From positions 2,232,001 to 2,296,000 of the forward strand of contig NZ_CP060711.1 of assembly GCF_014395425.1 (NCBI RefSeq): a stretch of DNA of 64,000 nt, given 5' to 3'. Below, one piece after another: positions 8,221 through 15,669 of this stretch. The notes beneath the pieces were generated by a model. That model saw only the letters and a program-made list of their open reading frames with translations, searched no databases and had not been told where the DNA came from. The position numbers and the translations under genes were made by a program. This DNA is from Thermomonas brevis. GTDB lineage: Bacteria > Pseudomonadota > Gammaproteobacteria > Xanthomonadales > Xanthomonadaceae. The number at the start of each line of letters is the position of its first letter. Positions within the stretch are counted from its first letter, which is position 1.

Positions 8221-8631
8221 TTACCGCGACGGCAGGATGAAGCGGAACGGCAGCAGTTCGCCCGCCTTCACTTCCATCCAGCCGTCATCCGACTGGCGGA
8301 ACGTCACCGCCGCGTCCGCGCCGAACTCGATCAACGACTGCCGGCAGGCCCCGCAGGGCGAAACCGGCAGCGCCGCGCCATCGCTGCCGAACGCGGCCAC
8401 CGCGATGGCCTGCAACCGGAAGCCCGGCCCTTCGGCCTGCACCGCGGCGGCGATGGCCGCGCGCTCGGCACAGCCGCCGACCGGATAGGACGCGTTCTCG
8501 ACGTTGCAGCCCGTATACGCGTGGCCGGCGGCCGAGCGCAGCGCGGCGCCCACGCGCAGCTTCGAATAGGGTGCGTAGGCCTGATGCGCCGCCTGCACGG
8601 CCAGCGTGCGCAGGAAATCGAGATCGTGCAT
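8221..8631 (-). CDS. cdd: Cytidine deaminase
   Basis: Zinc hydrolase converting cytidine and deoxycytidine to uridine and deoxyuridine. The product is 136 aa, the length of the short tetrameric class (Bacillus type) rather than the longer E. coli dimeric form. Zinc ligands and catalytic Glu are in GGCAERAA (about 53-60) and PCGACRQ (about 90-96); the substrate loop is CNVENASYPVG. It is convergent with deoA, completing a salvage pair: deaminated deoxycytidine can feed phosphorolysis. The 196 bp beyond its start separate it from the divergent EAL gene and hold no other gene. Confidence 0.96.
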   Translation of the reverse strand: MHDLDFLRTLAVQAAHQAYAPYSKLRVGAALRSAAGHAYTGCNVENASYPVGGCAERAAIAAAVQAEGPGFRLQAIAVAAFGSDGAALPVSPCGACRQSLIEFGADAAVTFRQSDDGWMEVKAGELLPFRFILPSR

Positions 8632-8827
8632 CGCGGATCTACCCGGAAGCGGGCGGCCATGGTGGCATGCCGGAGCGTACGCGCATAGGCAACCATTACA
8701 GAAGCGCTGTCTGTGTTTGCACCGGGAACGCTATACCATCGTGCAGGGCATCGACCGTTGCGACGGCGCGCGGCATCCGGTGGGTGCCGGGCAATCGATC
8801 GGTCGAACCGCCCGAACGGGGACGAAG

Positions 8828-9589
8828 ATGGATCGACAGGGCGAACTCACCGCGCAGCGCGTGCACCAGGCCATCCTGGGCGATGAGCTGTACCTGGAAT
8901 ACATGCCGACCATCGATTTGCAGGACGGCGAGCGCTGCGTGGGCTGCGAGGCGCTGGTGCGCTGGCGGCGCGGGCAGGAGATCGTGCGGCCGGACCAGTT
9001 CGTGCCGGTGGTCGAAAACACGCCGGTGTCCGGCCTGCTGACCTACTGGGTGATCCACAAGGTGGCCGAGGAGCTGGGCGACTGGCTGCGCCGGCATCGC
9101 AGCGCGCACGTCGGCATCAACGTGCCGCCGGAGGTGCTGGGGCGCGGCGGACTGGAATACGCCTCGCGCAAGGCCAGCCTGTTCGACCTCCGCCGGCAGA
9201 TCATCCTGGAGATCACCGAGCGCGGCGTGCCGGACCGGCTGGGCCTGAACGAGCTGGTGGACCTGGCCGACGAGGACGTGCTGGTCGCGGTGGACGACAT
9301 GAACACCGAAGAGAGCAACTTCATCCTGCTGTCGCGGCTGCCGCTGCCGATCATCAAGCTCGACAAGCGCTTCGTCGACCGGCTGGACGAAGCACCGGTG
9401 CGCCGCCGGCTGGAGGAAATCGCCACCTTCATCCGCATCGGCGACCACTACGTCATCGCCGAGGGGGTGGAGCGCGATGCGCAGGCCGCGCTGCTGCGCG
9501 GCGCCGGCGTGCAGTACGCGCAGGGCTGGCTGTTCTCGAAGTCGATCCGCGCGGCCGAGTTCATCGCCTTCCACGCGGCGCGCCAGTAG
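8828..9589 (+). CDS. Stand-alone EAL-domain protein (putative c-di-GMP phosphodiesterase)
   Basis: A 253-aa protein that is essentially one EAL domain, starting at ATG 8828 (MDRQGELTAQRVHQ). There is no GGDEF, sensor or membrane part. Catalytic-type residues are present: EAL in CEALVRW, the Asn of GINVPPE, EITERG, the DD pair, Lys in IKLDKRFV, EGVE and QGWLFS. Loop 6, normally DDFGTGYSS, reads DDMNTEESN, so the GTG segment that positions the metal site is lost. It may be a weak phosphodiesterase or a c-di-GMP-binding effector. The 238 bp before the start contain TATACC near 8730, a possible -10. The downstream bestrophin gene follows after 19 bp and may be cotranscribed. Confidence 0.88.
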   Translation: MDRQGELTAQRVHQAILGDELYLEYMPTIDLQDGERCVGCEALVRWRRGQEIVRPDQFVPVVENTPVSGLLTYWVIHKVAEELGDWLRRHRSAHVGINVPPEVLGRGGLEYASRKASLFDLRRQIILEITERGVPDRLGLNELVDLADEDVLVAVDDMNTEESNFILLSRLPLPIIKLDKRFVDRLDEAPVRRRLEEIATFIRIGDHYVIAEGVERDAQAALLRGAGVQYAQGWLFSKSIRAAEFIAFHAARQ

Positions 9590-9608
9590 CGGCCACGCCA
9601 TACACGCC

Positions 9609-10532
9609 ATGATCGTCCGACCCCGCAATCCCAATTCGCCGCGCACGCTGATCTTCACGCTGAACGGCTCGATCGTGCCGGTCATCTGGCCGCGCGTGCT
9701 GTACACGATGCTGCTGGCGGTGCTGGTCGTCCTCGCCGAGCGCCGGGGGCTGGTCGCGCCGTTCACGCTCGACGCCGCGCCGCTCACGATGCTGGGACTG
9801 ACCCTGGCGATCTTCCTCGGCTTCCGCAACAGCGTGGCCTACCAGCGCTGGTGGGAGGCGCGCACGCTGTGGGGCGAACTGGTGAACGTCACCCGCGACC
9901 TGGCGCGGCAGGTGCGCTCGTTCATGCCGGCGCTGGCGGCGGAGGAACGCACGCTGCTGGTGCGCGGCACCATCGGCTTCGCCCACGCGCTGCGCCATCA
10001 CCTGCGCGGCAGCGATCCCGCCGGTGATCTGCGCGTGTGGTTGCCGCCCGACGTCTTCGCCGCGGCGATGGCCGCGCCCAACCGGCCCAACACGGTGCTG
10101 GGCTGGCTGGGCGAGCGCCATCTTGCGGCGGCGCGCGGCGCGGGCCTGGACGGCATGCTGGCCGCGCGCATCGACGAAGGGCTGGGCAAGCTGTCGCACG
10201 TGCTCGGCGGCTGCGAGCGCATCGCCAACACGCCGATGCCGTTCGCCTACATCCTGCTGCTGCACCGCACCGTGCACGTCTACTGCTTCATGCTGCCGTT
10301 CTGCCTGATCGGCGCGATGGGCTGGCTGGCGCCGCTGGCGGTGGGGATCATCGCCTACACGTTCTTCGGGCTGGATGCGATCGGCGAACAGATCGAAGAC
10401 CCGTTCGACCGGCTGCCGAACGACCTGCCGCTGGACACGCTGTGCCGCTCCATCGAGATCAACCTGCTCTCGCTGCTGGGCGAGGACGAGCTGCCGCAGC
10501 CGCTGCTGCCGGAGAACGGCACGCTGCTCTGA
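9609..10532 (+). CDS. Bestrophin-family (UPF0187) membrane protein
   Basis: A 307-aa multi-pass inner-membrane protein of the bacterial bestrophin family, whose members form pentameric ion channels. Family landmarks are FRNSVAYQRWWEAR after the second helix (about residues 75-88), ERIANTPMPFAYILLLHR before the third, and the acidic DPFDRLPNDLPLDTLCR near the C-terminus. The start at ATG 9609 (MIVRPRNPNSP) gives a normal cytoplasmic N-terminus. The ion handled cannot be inferred. It ends 9 bp before the convergent fdhD. Confidence 0.9.
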   Translation: MIVRPRNPNSPRTLIFTLNGSIVPVIWPRVLYTMLLAVLVVLAERRGLVAPFTLDAAPLTMLGLTLAIFLGFRNSVAYQRWWEARTLWGELVNVTRDLARQVRSFMPALAAEERTLLVRGTIGFAHALRHHLRGSDPAGDLRVWLPPDVFAAAMAAPNRPNTVLGWLGERHLAAARGAGLDGMLAARIDEGLGKLSHVLGGCERIANTPMPFAYILLLHRTVHVYCFMLPFCLIGAMGWLAPLAVGIIAYTFFGLDAIGEQIEDPFDRLPNDLPLDTLCRSIEINLLSLLGEDELPQPLLPENGTLL

Positions 10533-10541
10533 CGCGGACCG

Positions 10542-11360
10542 TCAGGGCGACGCCGCCTCCTCGGGCCGCGCATAGACGTTGCAGCCGCCGGGCCGGGCGA
10601 AACCGACCAGGCACATGCCGGCGCTGCGGGCGAGGTCGATGGCGAGCGCGGTCGGCGCGGAGATCGCGGCCACCAGCCCGATACTCGCGTGCGCCGCCTT
10701 GGCGACCATCTCGTAGCTGGCGCGGCTGGTCAGCAGCAGCATGCCGGCGTCCGGCGCGATGCCGCGCTTGCGCAGCGCGCCGATCAGCTTGTCCAGCGCG
10801 TTGTGGCGGCCCACATCCTCGCGCGACAGCGAGATGCGGCCGTCGGCATCGACCCAGAACGCGGCGTGCACCGCGCCGGTGGCAGCGTTCATCGGCTGGT
10901 GCCGCGGCAGCTGCGCCAGCGCGCGTTCCAGCAGGGCCGGATCGAAGCGGGCGACGCGTTGCAGGCGCGGCGGCGGGCGCAGGCTGTCCTCGAGCTCGCG
11001 CGTGCCGCAGATGCCGCAGCCGCCGCGCCCCGGCAGCAGCCGGCCGCGCTTGCCGTCCAGCGACGCGGCGCGCGCGCCGGGCGCGACCGCGATGCGGAGC
11101 TGGATGCCTTCGAGCAGTTCGACGGTCTCGATCGCGCGGATCTGATCGAGGTCGTCCACCAGGCCTTCGCTCAACGAAAAGCCGCGCGCGAAGTCGTCCA
11201 GGTCGGCGGGCGTCGCCATCATCACCGCGAACGGCACGTCGTTGTAGAGCAGCGCCACCGGCGCTTCTTCCGCGACCAGGTCGACGGCGCGCCCGCCGCC
11301 ATCGCGCAGGCGCTCCACGTCGCGCAGCGCGACGCCCGGCGGAGTGTGCGCGATGTCCAT
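10542..11360 (-). CDS. fdhD: Formate dehydrogenase accessory sulfurtransferase FdhD
   Basis: Sulfurtransferase that passes sulfur to the molybdenum cofactor before insertion into formate dehydrogenase-like enzymes. The 272-aa product starts at ATG 11358-11360 (MDIAHTPPGVALRDVER), 10 bp after the stop of the molybdoenzyme gene. The catalytic cysteine loop GGCGICGT is present at about residues 120-127. The conserved MNAATGAVHAAFW, SREDVGRHNALDKLIG and LTSRASYEMVAKAA segments follow. Its tight linkage to the upstream YdeP-like oxidoreductase suggests that enzyme is its client. Confidence 0.96.
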   Translation of the reverse strand: MDIAHTPPGVALRDVERLRDGGGRAVDLVAEEAPVALLYNDVPFAVMMATPADLDDFARGFSLSEGLVDDLDQIRAIETVELLEGIQLRIAVAPGARAASLDGKRGRLLPGRGGCGICGTRELEDSLRPPPRLQRVARFDPALLERALAQLPRHQPMNAATGAVHAAFWVDADGRISLSREDVGRHNALDKLIGALRKRGIAPDAGMLLLTSRASYEMVAKAAHASIGLVAAISAPTALAIDLARSAGMCLVGFARPGGCNVYARPEEAASP

Positions 11361-11370
11361 GCCGTCGCCG

Positions 11371-13656
11371 TCAGCGCGCGGCGTCGACGCGCGCCACCCG
11401 CACCGGCACGGACTTGTACGAGGGCGTGCCGCTGGCCCTGTCGAAATGATCCAGCGGCACCAGGCAATTGCCTTCGGGGTAGTAGGTCGCCACCGAGCCG
11501 CGCGCGATCGGATAGGCCACGGCGACAACGCTGTCCATGCGCCGCTCCGCGCCTTTCCCGAACGCGGTCTCCACCCGCAGCGCGTCGCCTTCGGCGAGGC
11601 CCAGCGCGTCGAGGTCCTCGCGGTTCATGAACAGCACGTCGCGCCGGCCGAACACGCCGCGGTAGCGGTCGTCGAGGCCGTAGATGGTGGTGTTGTACTG
11701 GTCGTGGCTGCGGATGGTGGTGAGCGTGAGGATCGTGCCGCCCGTCGCGGCGTCCTCGCGCAGCCCGTCGAAGCGGAGGAACTGCGCCTTGCCGGACGGC
11801 GTGTTCCACACCCGTTGCGTCGGCGGCAGCGGCAGGCGGAAGCCGCCGGGGATGCGGATGCGCTGGTTGTACTGCACGAAATCGGGAAAGACCGCTTCGA
11901 TGGCGTCGCGGATGCGGTCGTAATCCGCCACCAGCTCCGCCCACGGCACCTTGCTGTGCGGCAGCGTGGCCATCGCCATGCCGGCGACGATGGCGGGCTC
12001 CGAGCGCAGCGCCCCGGAGGCCGGCTTCAGCTTGCCGCGCGAGGCGTGCACCATCGACATCGAATCCTCCACCGTCACCGCCTGCGGGCCGCCGGCCTGG
12101 ATGTCGCGCTCGGTGCGGCCGAGGCAGGGCAGCAGGAAGGCGTGCTTGCCGGTGAGCAGGTGGGTGCGGTTGAGCTTGGTGGCGACGTGCACGGCGAGGT
12201 CGAGCTTGCGCATCGCGGGCAGGCAGGCTTCGGGATCGGGCAGGGCGACGGCGAGGTTGCCGCCCAGGCAGATCAGCGCCTTGGAGGAACCGGCGACGAT
12301 GGCTTGCATCGCGGCGACCGCGTCGTGGCCGTGCGCGGCCGGCGGCGCGAAGCCGAAGGTGTCCTCGATCCGCCGCAGCAGGTCGGGGCCGGGCTTCTCG
12401 GTGATGCCGACGGTGCGGTCGCCCTGCACGTTGGAATGGCCGCGCAGCGGGCAGATGCCGGCGCCGGGCTTGCCGAAGTTGCCGCGCAGCAGAAGAAGGT
12501 TGGCGATCTGCTGGACGTTCTGCGTCCCCGTGCTGTGCTGGGTGATGCCCATGCCGTAGGTGACGATGGTCGCGTTGGAGCGCGCGTAGGCTTCGGCGAC
12601 CTGGCGCAGCGCGTCCTCGGGCAGGCCGGAGACGGCTTCGATGTCCTGCCACGACGCCGCGCGCAGGTCGGCCGCGAGCGCCTCGAAGCCTTCCGTGTGT
12701 TCGGCGATGAAGGCGCGGTCGAGCACGGTGGAATCCGGGCCGGCCGCCGCGTCCAGTTCCAGCAGCGCCTTCATGACGCCTTTCAGCGCCGCGGCGTCGC
12801 CGCCGATCTTCGGCTGCAGGTAGGTCGAGGCGATTTCGGTTGCGCCCAGCGTCGCCATCTCCACCGGGCTCTGCGGATCGGCGAAGCGTTCCAGCGCGCG
12901 TTCGCGCAGCGGATTGAACACGATGATCGGGACGCCGCGCCGCGCGACCTCGTGCAGCGTGCCCATCATCCGCGGATGGTTGGTGCCCGGGTTGTGGCCC
13001 AGCGCGATCAGCAACTCGCAGTGGTCGAAGTCGTCGAGCGAGACGGTGCCCTTGCCGATGCCGATCGACTGCGGCAGGCCGACGCTGGTGGCCTCGTGGC
13101 ACATGTTGGAGCAGTCGGGGAAATTGTTGGTGCCGTATTCGCGCGCGAACAGCTGGTACAGGAACGCGGCTTCGTTGGAGGCGCGGCCCGAGGTGTAGAA
13201 CTCCACGCCGTTCGGATCGTCCATGCCGCGCAGCAGTTCGCCGATGCGGGCGAAGGCCTCGTCCCATTCGATGGCCTCAAAGACGTCGCGCTCGGCGTTG
13301 TAGGCCAGCGGGTGGGTCAGCCGGCCTTCGTTTTCCAGGTCGTAGTCGCTCCATTCCAGCAGCGAAGTCACCGTGTGGGCGGCGAAGAACTCCGGCGGCA
13401 CGCGCTTGGAGGTCGCCTCCCACGTCACCGCCTTGGCGCCGTTCTCGCAGAACTGGAAGGTGGAGGTGTGCTTCTTGTCCGGCCAGGCGCAGCCGGGGCA
13501 GTCGAAGCCATCGGGCTTGTTGGTGCGCAGCAGGGTGACGGCGGCTTCCGGCGCGTCCATCTGTTCGCGGATGGCGCGGGCGGTGGCGCGCAGTGCGCCC
13601 CAGCCGCCGGCGGGCGCGTGGTAGGGGCGGATGCCGGGAATCTCGTTCTCGCTCAT
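11371..13656 (-). CDS. FdhF/YdeP-family molybdopterin oxidoreductase
   Basis: Cytoplasmic 761-aa molybdopterin enzyme of the formate dehydrogenase alpha/YdeP group. There is no Tat signal. The N-terminus has CPGC in a GFDCPGCAWPD context, instead of the four-Cys [4Fe-4S] motif of classical formate dehydrogenases. The likely molybdenum ligand is the Cys of DCSNMCHEATS (about residue 187), where FdhF has selenocysteine. Bis-MGD contacts include ALGHNPGTNHPRMM and LRGHSNVQGDRTVG; the C-terminal MopB domain has SHDQYNTTIYGLDDRYRG. No electron-transfer subunits are encoded nearby, as is usual for YdeP types, whose substrate is uncertain. It is operonic with fdhD. Confidence 0.92.
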   Translation of the reverse strand: MSENEIPGIRPYHAPAGGWGALRATARAIREQMDAPEAAVTLLRTNKPDGFDCPGCAWPDKKHTSTFQFCENGAKAVTWEATSKRVPPEFFAAHTVTSLLEWSDYDLENEGRLTHPLAYNAERDVFEAIEWDEAFARIGELLRGMDDPNGVEFYTSGRASNEAAFLYQLFAREYGTNNFPDCSNMCHEATSVGLPQSIGIGKGTVSLDDFDHCELLIALGHNPGTNHPRMMGTLHEVARRGVPIIVFNPLRERALERFADPQSPVEMATLGATEIASTYLQPKIGGDAAALKGVMKALLELDAAAGPDSTVLDRAFIAEHTEGFEALAADLRAASWQDIEAVSGLPEDALRQVAEAYARSNATIVTYGMGITQHSTGTQNVQQIANLLLLRGNFGKPGAGICPLRGHSNVQGDRTVGITEKPGPDLLRRIEDTFGFAPPAAHGHDAVAAMQAIVAGSSKALICLGGNLAVALPDPEACLPAMRKLDLAVHVATKLNRTHLLTGKHAFLLPCLGRTERDIQAGGPQAVTVEDSMSMVHASRGKLKPASGALRSEPAIVAGMAMATLPHSKVPWAELVADYDRIRDAIEAVFPDFVQYNQRIRIPGGFRLPLPPTQRVWNTPSGKAQFLRFDGLREDAATGGTILTLTTIRSHDQYNTTIYGLDDRYRGVFGRRDVLFMNREDLDALGLAEGDALRVETAFGKGAERRMDSVVAVAYPIARGSVATYYPEGNCLVPLDHFDRASGTPSYKSVPVRVARVDAAR

Positions 13657-13814
13657 GGATCACCTCGCCTTGGCAGGCGGCGCGGGGCGCGGCCGGGCTG
13701 CGGCCATTGTGCGCCAAAGCGCCGCCGGGGCAATCCACGTCGATGGGCCCGGCGTCGCGTCGGGCCCGCAAGTTTCATGCGAGCCCGGCGCACGCCGCGC
13801 GCCGGGCCGGACGC

Positions 13815-14369
13815 TCAGGCTTTCGCCATCCAGTCCGAGAGTTCGTCCGCGTGTTCTTCCTCTTGGGCGAGGATCTCGCGCAGCATCCGCGACGTGGTGG
13901 GGTCCTTGTCTCCGATCAGCTGGATCATCTGCCGATACACCTCGATCGCCACGCGCTCGGCCACCAGGTTGGCCCGGATCATGGCCTGCAGTTCGGTGGA
14001 GGCGTCGTACTCGGCGTGGCTGCGCTTGCTCAGCGTGTCCGGATCGAGGTCGGGCGCGCCGCCGAGCTGGACGATGCGCTCGGTGATGCGGTCGGCGTGC
14101 GCCTGTTCCTCGTTGGCGTGAGTCAGGAATTCGTCGGCGATCGCCGGCGAGGCGAGGCCCTTGGCGGTGTAGTGGTGGCGCCTGTAGCGCAGCGTGCACA
14201 CCCATTCGGTGGCCAGCGCGTCGTTGAGGAGCTTGCAGATCTCCTCGGCGTAGGGATGCACGCCGGGCGTCACCGCGCCGTCGGAAAGATTGTCGCGGGC
14301 CGCCTGCACGGCGGCTTCGTCGATGCGCATGGTCGGCGCAGCGGCCTTGTTCTTCTTGTCGTTGGTCAT
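13815..14369 (-). CDS. Ferritin-like (bacterioferritin/Dps-related) protein
   Basis: A 184-aa four-helix-bundle protein. Di-iron ligand candidates occur in the expected order: Glu in LATEWVCTL, Glu and His in ANEEQAHADR, Glu in VAERVAIEVY, and Glu/His in LAQEEEHADEL. It therefore probably binds iron and acts in storage or detoxification. The length exceeds classic bacterioferritin by an N-terminal 30 residues. It is followed upstream on the same strand by CsbD and a BON protein, a typical stress-protein neighbourhood. The 158 bp between its stop and the molybdoenzyme start hold GC-rich hairpins without a clear T-tract. Confidence 0.87.
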   Translation of the reverse strand: MTNDKKNKAAAPTMRIDEAAVQAARDNLSDGAVTPGVHPYAEEICKLLNDALATEWVCTLRYRRHHYTAKGLASPAIADEFLTHANEEQAHADRITERIVQLGGAPDLDPDTLSKRSHAEYDASTELQAMIRANLVAERVAIEVYRQMIQLIGDKDPTTSRMLREILAQEEEHADELSDWMAKA

Positions 14370-14472
14370 TGGTCGGCTCCGGTCGGGAACGTGGAAGGCC
14401 GATGCCTTCCCTACGGCATTAGGCCGCCTGCGCCGTCAAGGAAACGCGACGGACGCAGGCGGCCCGCGCGGA

Positions 14473-14670
14473 TCAGAGCGAATCGATGAAGCTGTTCACT
14501 TCCCGCTTGGCCTCGTCCTTGGCCATGCCGTAGCGCTCCTGCAGCTTGCCGGCCAGGTATTCCTCGTTGCCTTCGGCGACCTGCACGTCGTCGTTGGTCA
14601 GCTTGCCCCAGCGCGCCTTGACCTTGCCGGTCACCTGCTTCCACTGGCCCTTGATGCGGTCCTCGTTCAT
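14473..14670 (-). CDS. CsbD-family stress protein
   Basis: A 65-aa hydrophilic protein of the CsbD family (general stress proteins, exact function unknown). The family hallmark is the N-terminal MNEDRIKGQWKQVTGKVKARWGKLTNDD, followed by the EGNEEYLAGKLQERYG stretch. An AGGAGA ribosome site lies 7-8 nt before the ATG. Its neighbours are a ferritin-like protein and a periplasmic BON protein, both commonly stress-induced. Confidence 0.94.
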   Translation of the reverse strand: MNEDRIKGQWKQVTGKVKARWGKLTNDDVQVAEGNEEYLAGKLQERYGMAKDEAKREVNSFIDSL

Positions 14671-14773
14671 GTCGTTCTCCTGATGGCGGCATCGTGCGGA
14701 TGCCGCCGATGTGCTGGAAATCGGGGCGGCGCGGAAGCGTCCGCGCGCCCGGCGATGCGCGTCCGGCGCGGGA

Positions 14774-15388
14774 TCAGTGCTTGGCGGTCAGGCCGCTGTC
14801 GTCGACCTGCTTGACGCCCTTCACGCTGCGCGCGGCGGCGATCGCCTTCTTCACGGTGAGGTCGCCGTCCAGCGCGCCGGTCAGGGTGACCACGCCATCG
14901 ACGGTCTTGACGGTGACATCGTTGGCGGGAACGCCGGCGGTGGTGGCGAGTTCGGCCTTCACCTTGGCGGTAATCCAGGCATCGTCCACCGCCTGGCCGG
15001 CGCTGCTGCTGCGCTCGCTGCTGGCGTCGCTGGACTTCACCTTGGCGGGGTCGCCCACCTTCAGCCCGGCGGCGTCGACGTCCTTCACGCCCTTGACGCC
15101 GCGGGTGACGGCCACGGCCTTGTTCACCGCGGTTTCGGTCGGCAGCACGCCGGTCAGGGTCACCCGGCCGTCGGCGGTGTTCACGGATACGTCGTTGGCG
15201 GACACGCCGTCGGTGGTGACGAGTTCGGTCTTCACCTTGGTGGTGATCCACGCGTCGTCCACCGCCTGGGTGGCGCTGGAGGACTTGCCGGTGTCCTGCG
15301 CGTCCTGCGCGGCGGCCAGCGCGCTGCCGCTGCCGAACAGGAGCGCGCAGGTGATGGCGAGCGAAATGGGGGTGTGCTGGGTCTTCAT
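14774..15388 (-). CDS. Periplasmic double-BON-domain protein (OsmY-like)
   Basis: A 204-aa exported protein. Signal peptide MKTQHTPISLAITCALLFGS ends at an Ala-rich site near residue 27. Two BON domains follow, each opening with VDDAWIT(T/A)KVK(T/A)EL. Each contains a DGV-NDV-V-T-DG-VTLTG core, at about residues 42-110 and 135-204, joined by an acidic/Ser-rich linker. BON domains bind phospholipid or envelope surfaces, and OsmY-type proteins are osmotic-stress periplasmic chaperones. The ATG at 15386-15388 has an AAGGAG site. Internal similarity indicates domain duplication. Confidence 0.92.
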   Translation of the reverse strand: MKTQHTPISLAITCALLFGSGSALAAAQDAQDTGKSSSATQAVDDAWITTKVKTELVTTDGVSANDVSVNTADGRVTLTGVLPTETAVNKAVAVTRGVKGVKDVDAAGLKVGDPAKVKSSDASSERSSSAGQAVDDAWITAKVKAELATTAGVPANDVTVKTVDGVVTLTGALDGDLTVKKAIAAARSVKGVKQVDDSGLTAKH

Positions 15389-15601
15389 GGTCCGGATCTC
15401 CTTGAGGATGATCGGCCGGGTTCCGCTGGCCGATGGGGGAATGGTCGCGCCGCCGCCGGACGGCGGATGTTGCCGGTCCGAACGAACGGGCATCCGCGAA
15501 CGCAGATCGATGCGACACGGCGTTGCAGGCCGTGCCTGCGACGCGTTCCAAACTTACCGGCCGGATTGGTAAGGCCGCGTCATGGTCGCGCCGGGGTCGA
15601 A

Positions 15602-15630
15602 GAAAAAGGCCCGGCATCGCTGCCGGGCCT
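15602..15630 (-). terminator. Rho-independent terminator of btuB
   Basis: A 10-bp perfect stem (15607-15616 with 15621-15630, loop TCGC) is followed on the minus strand by five T residues, about 40 bp after the btuB stop. Confidence 0.85.
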
Positions 15631-15669
15631 GTCGCATCCTTGCGCGCGTCCTTGCGGAGGAGGGCGTCC

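Noticed and set aside
13657..13814. GC hairpins between the ferritin-like gene and the molybdoenzyme, considered as a terminator
   Set aside because: Stems are present (GCCCGGCGC/GCGCCGGGC) but no T-tract follows on the minus strand, so a Rho-independent terminator is not supported.
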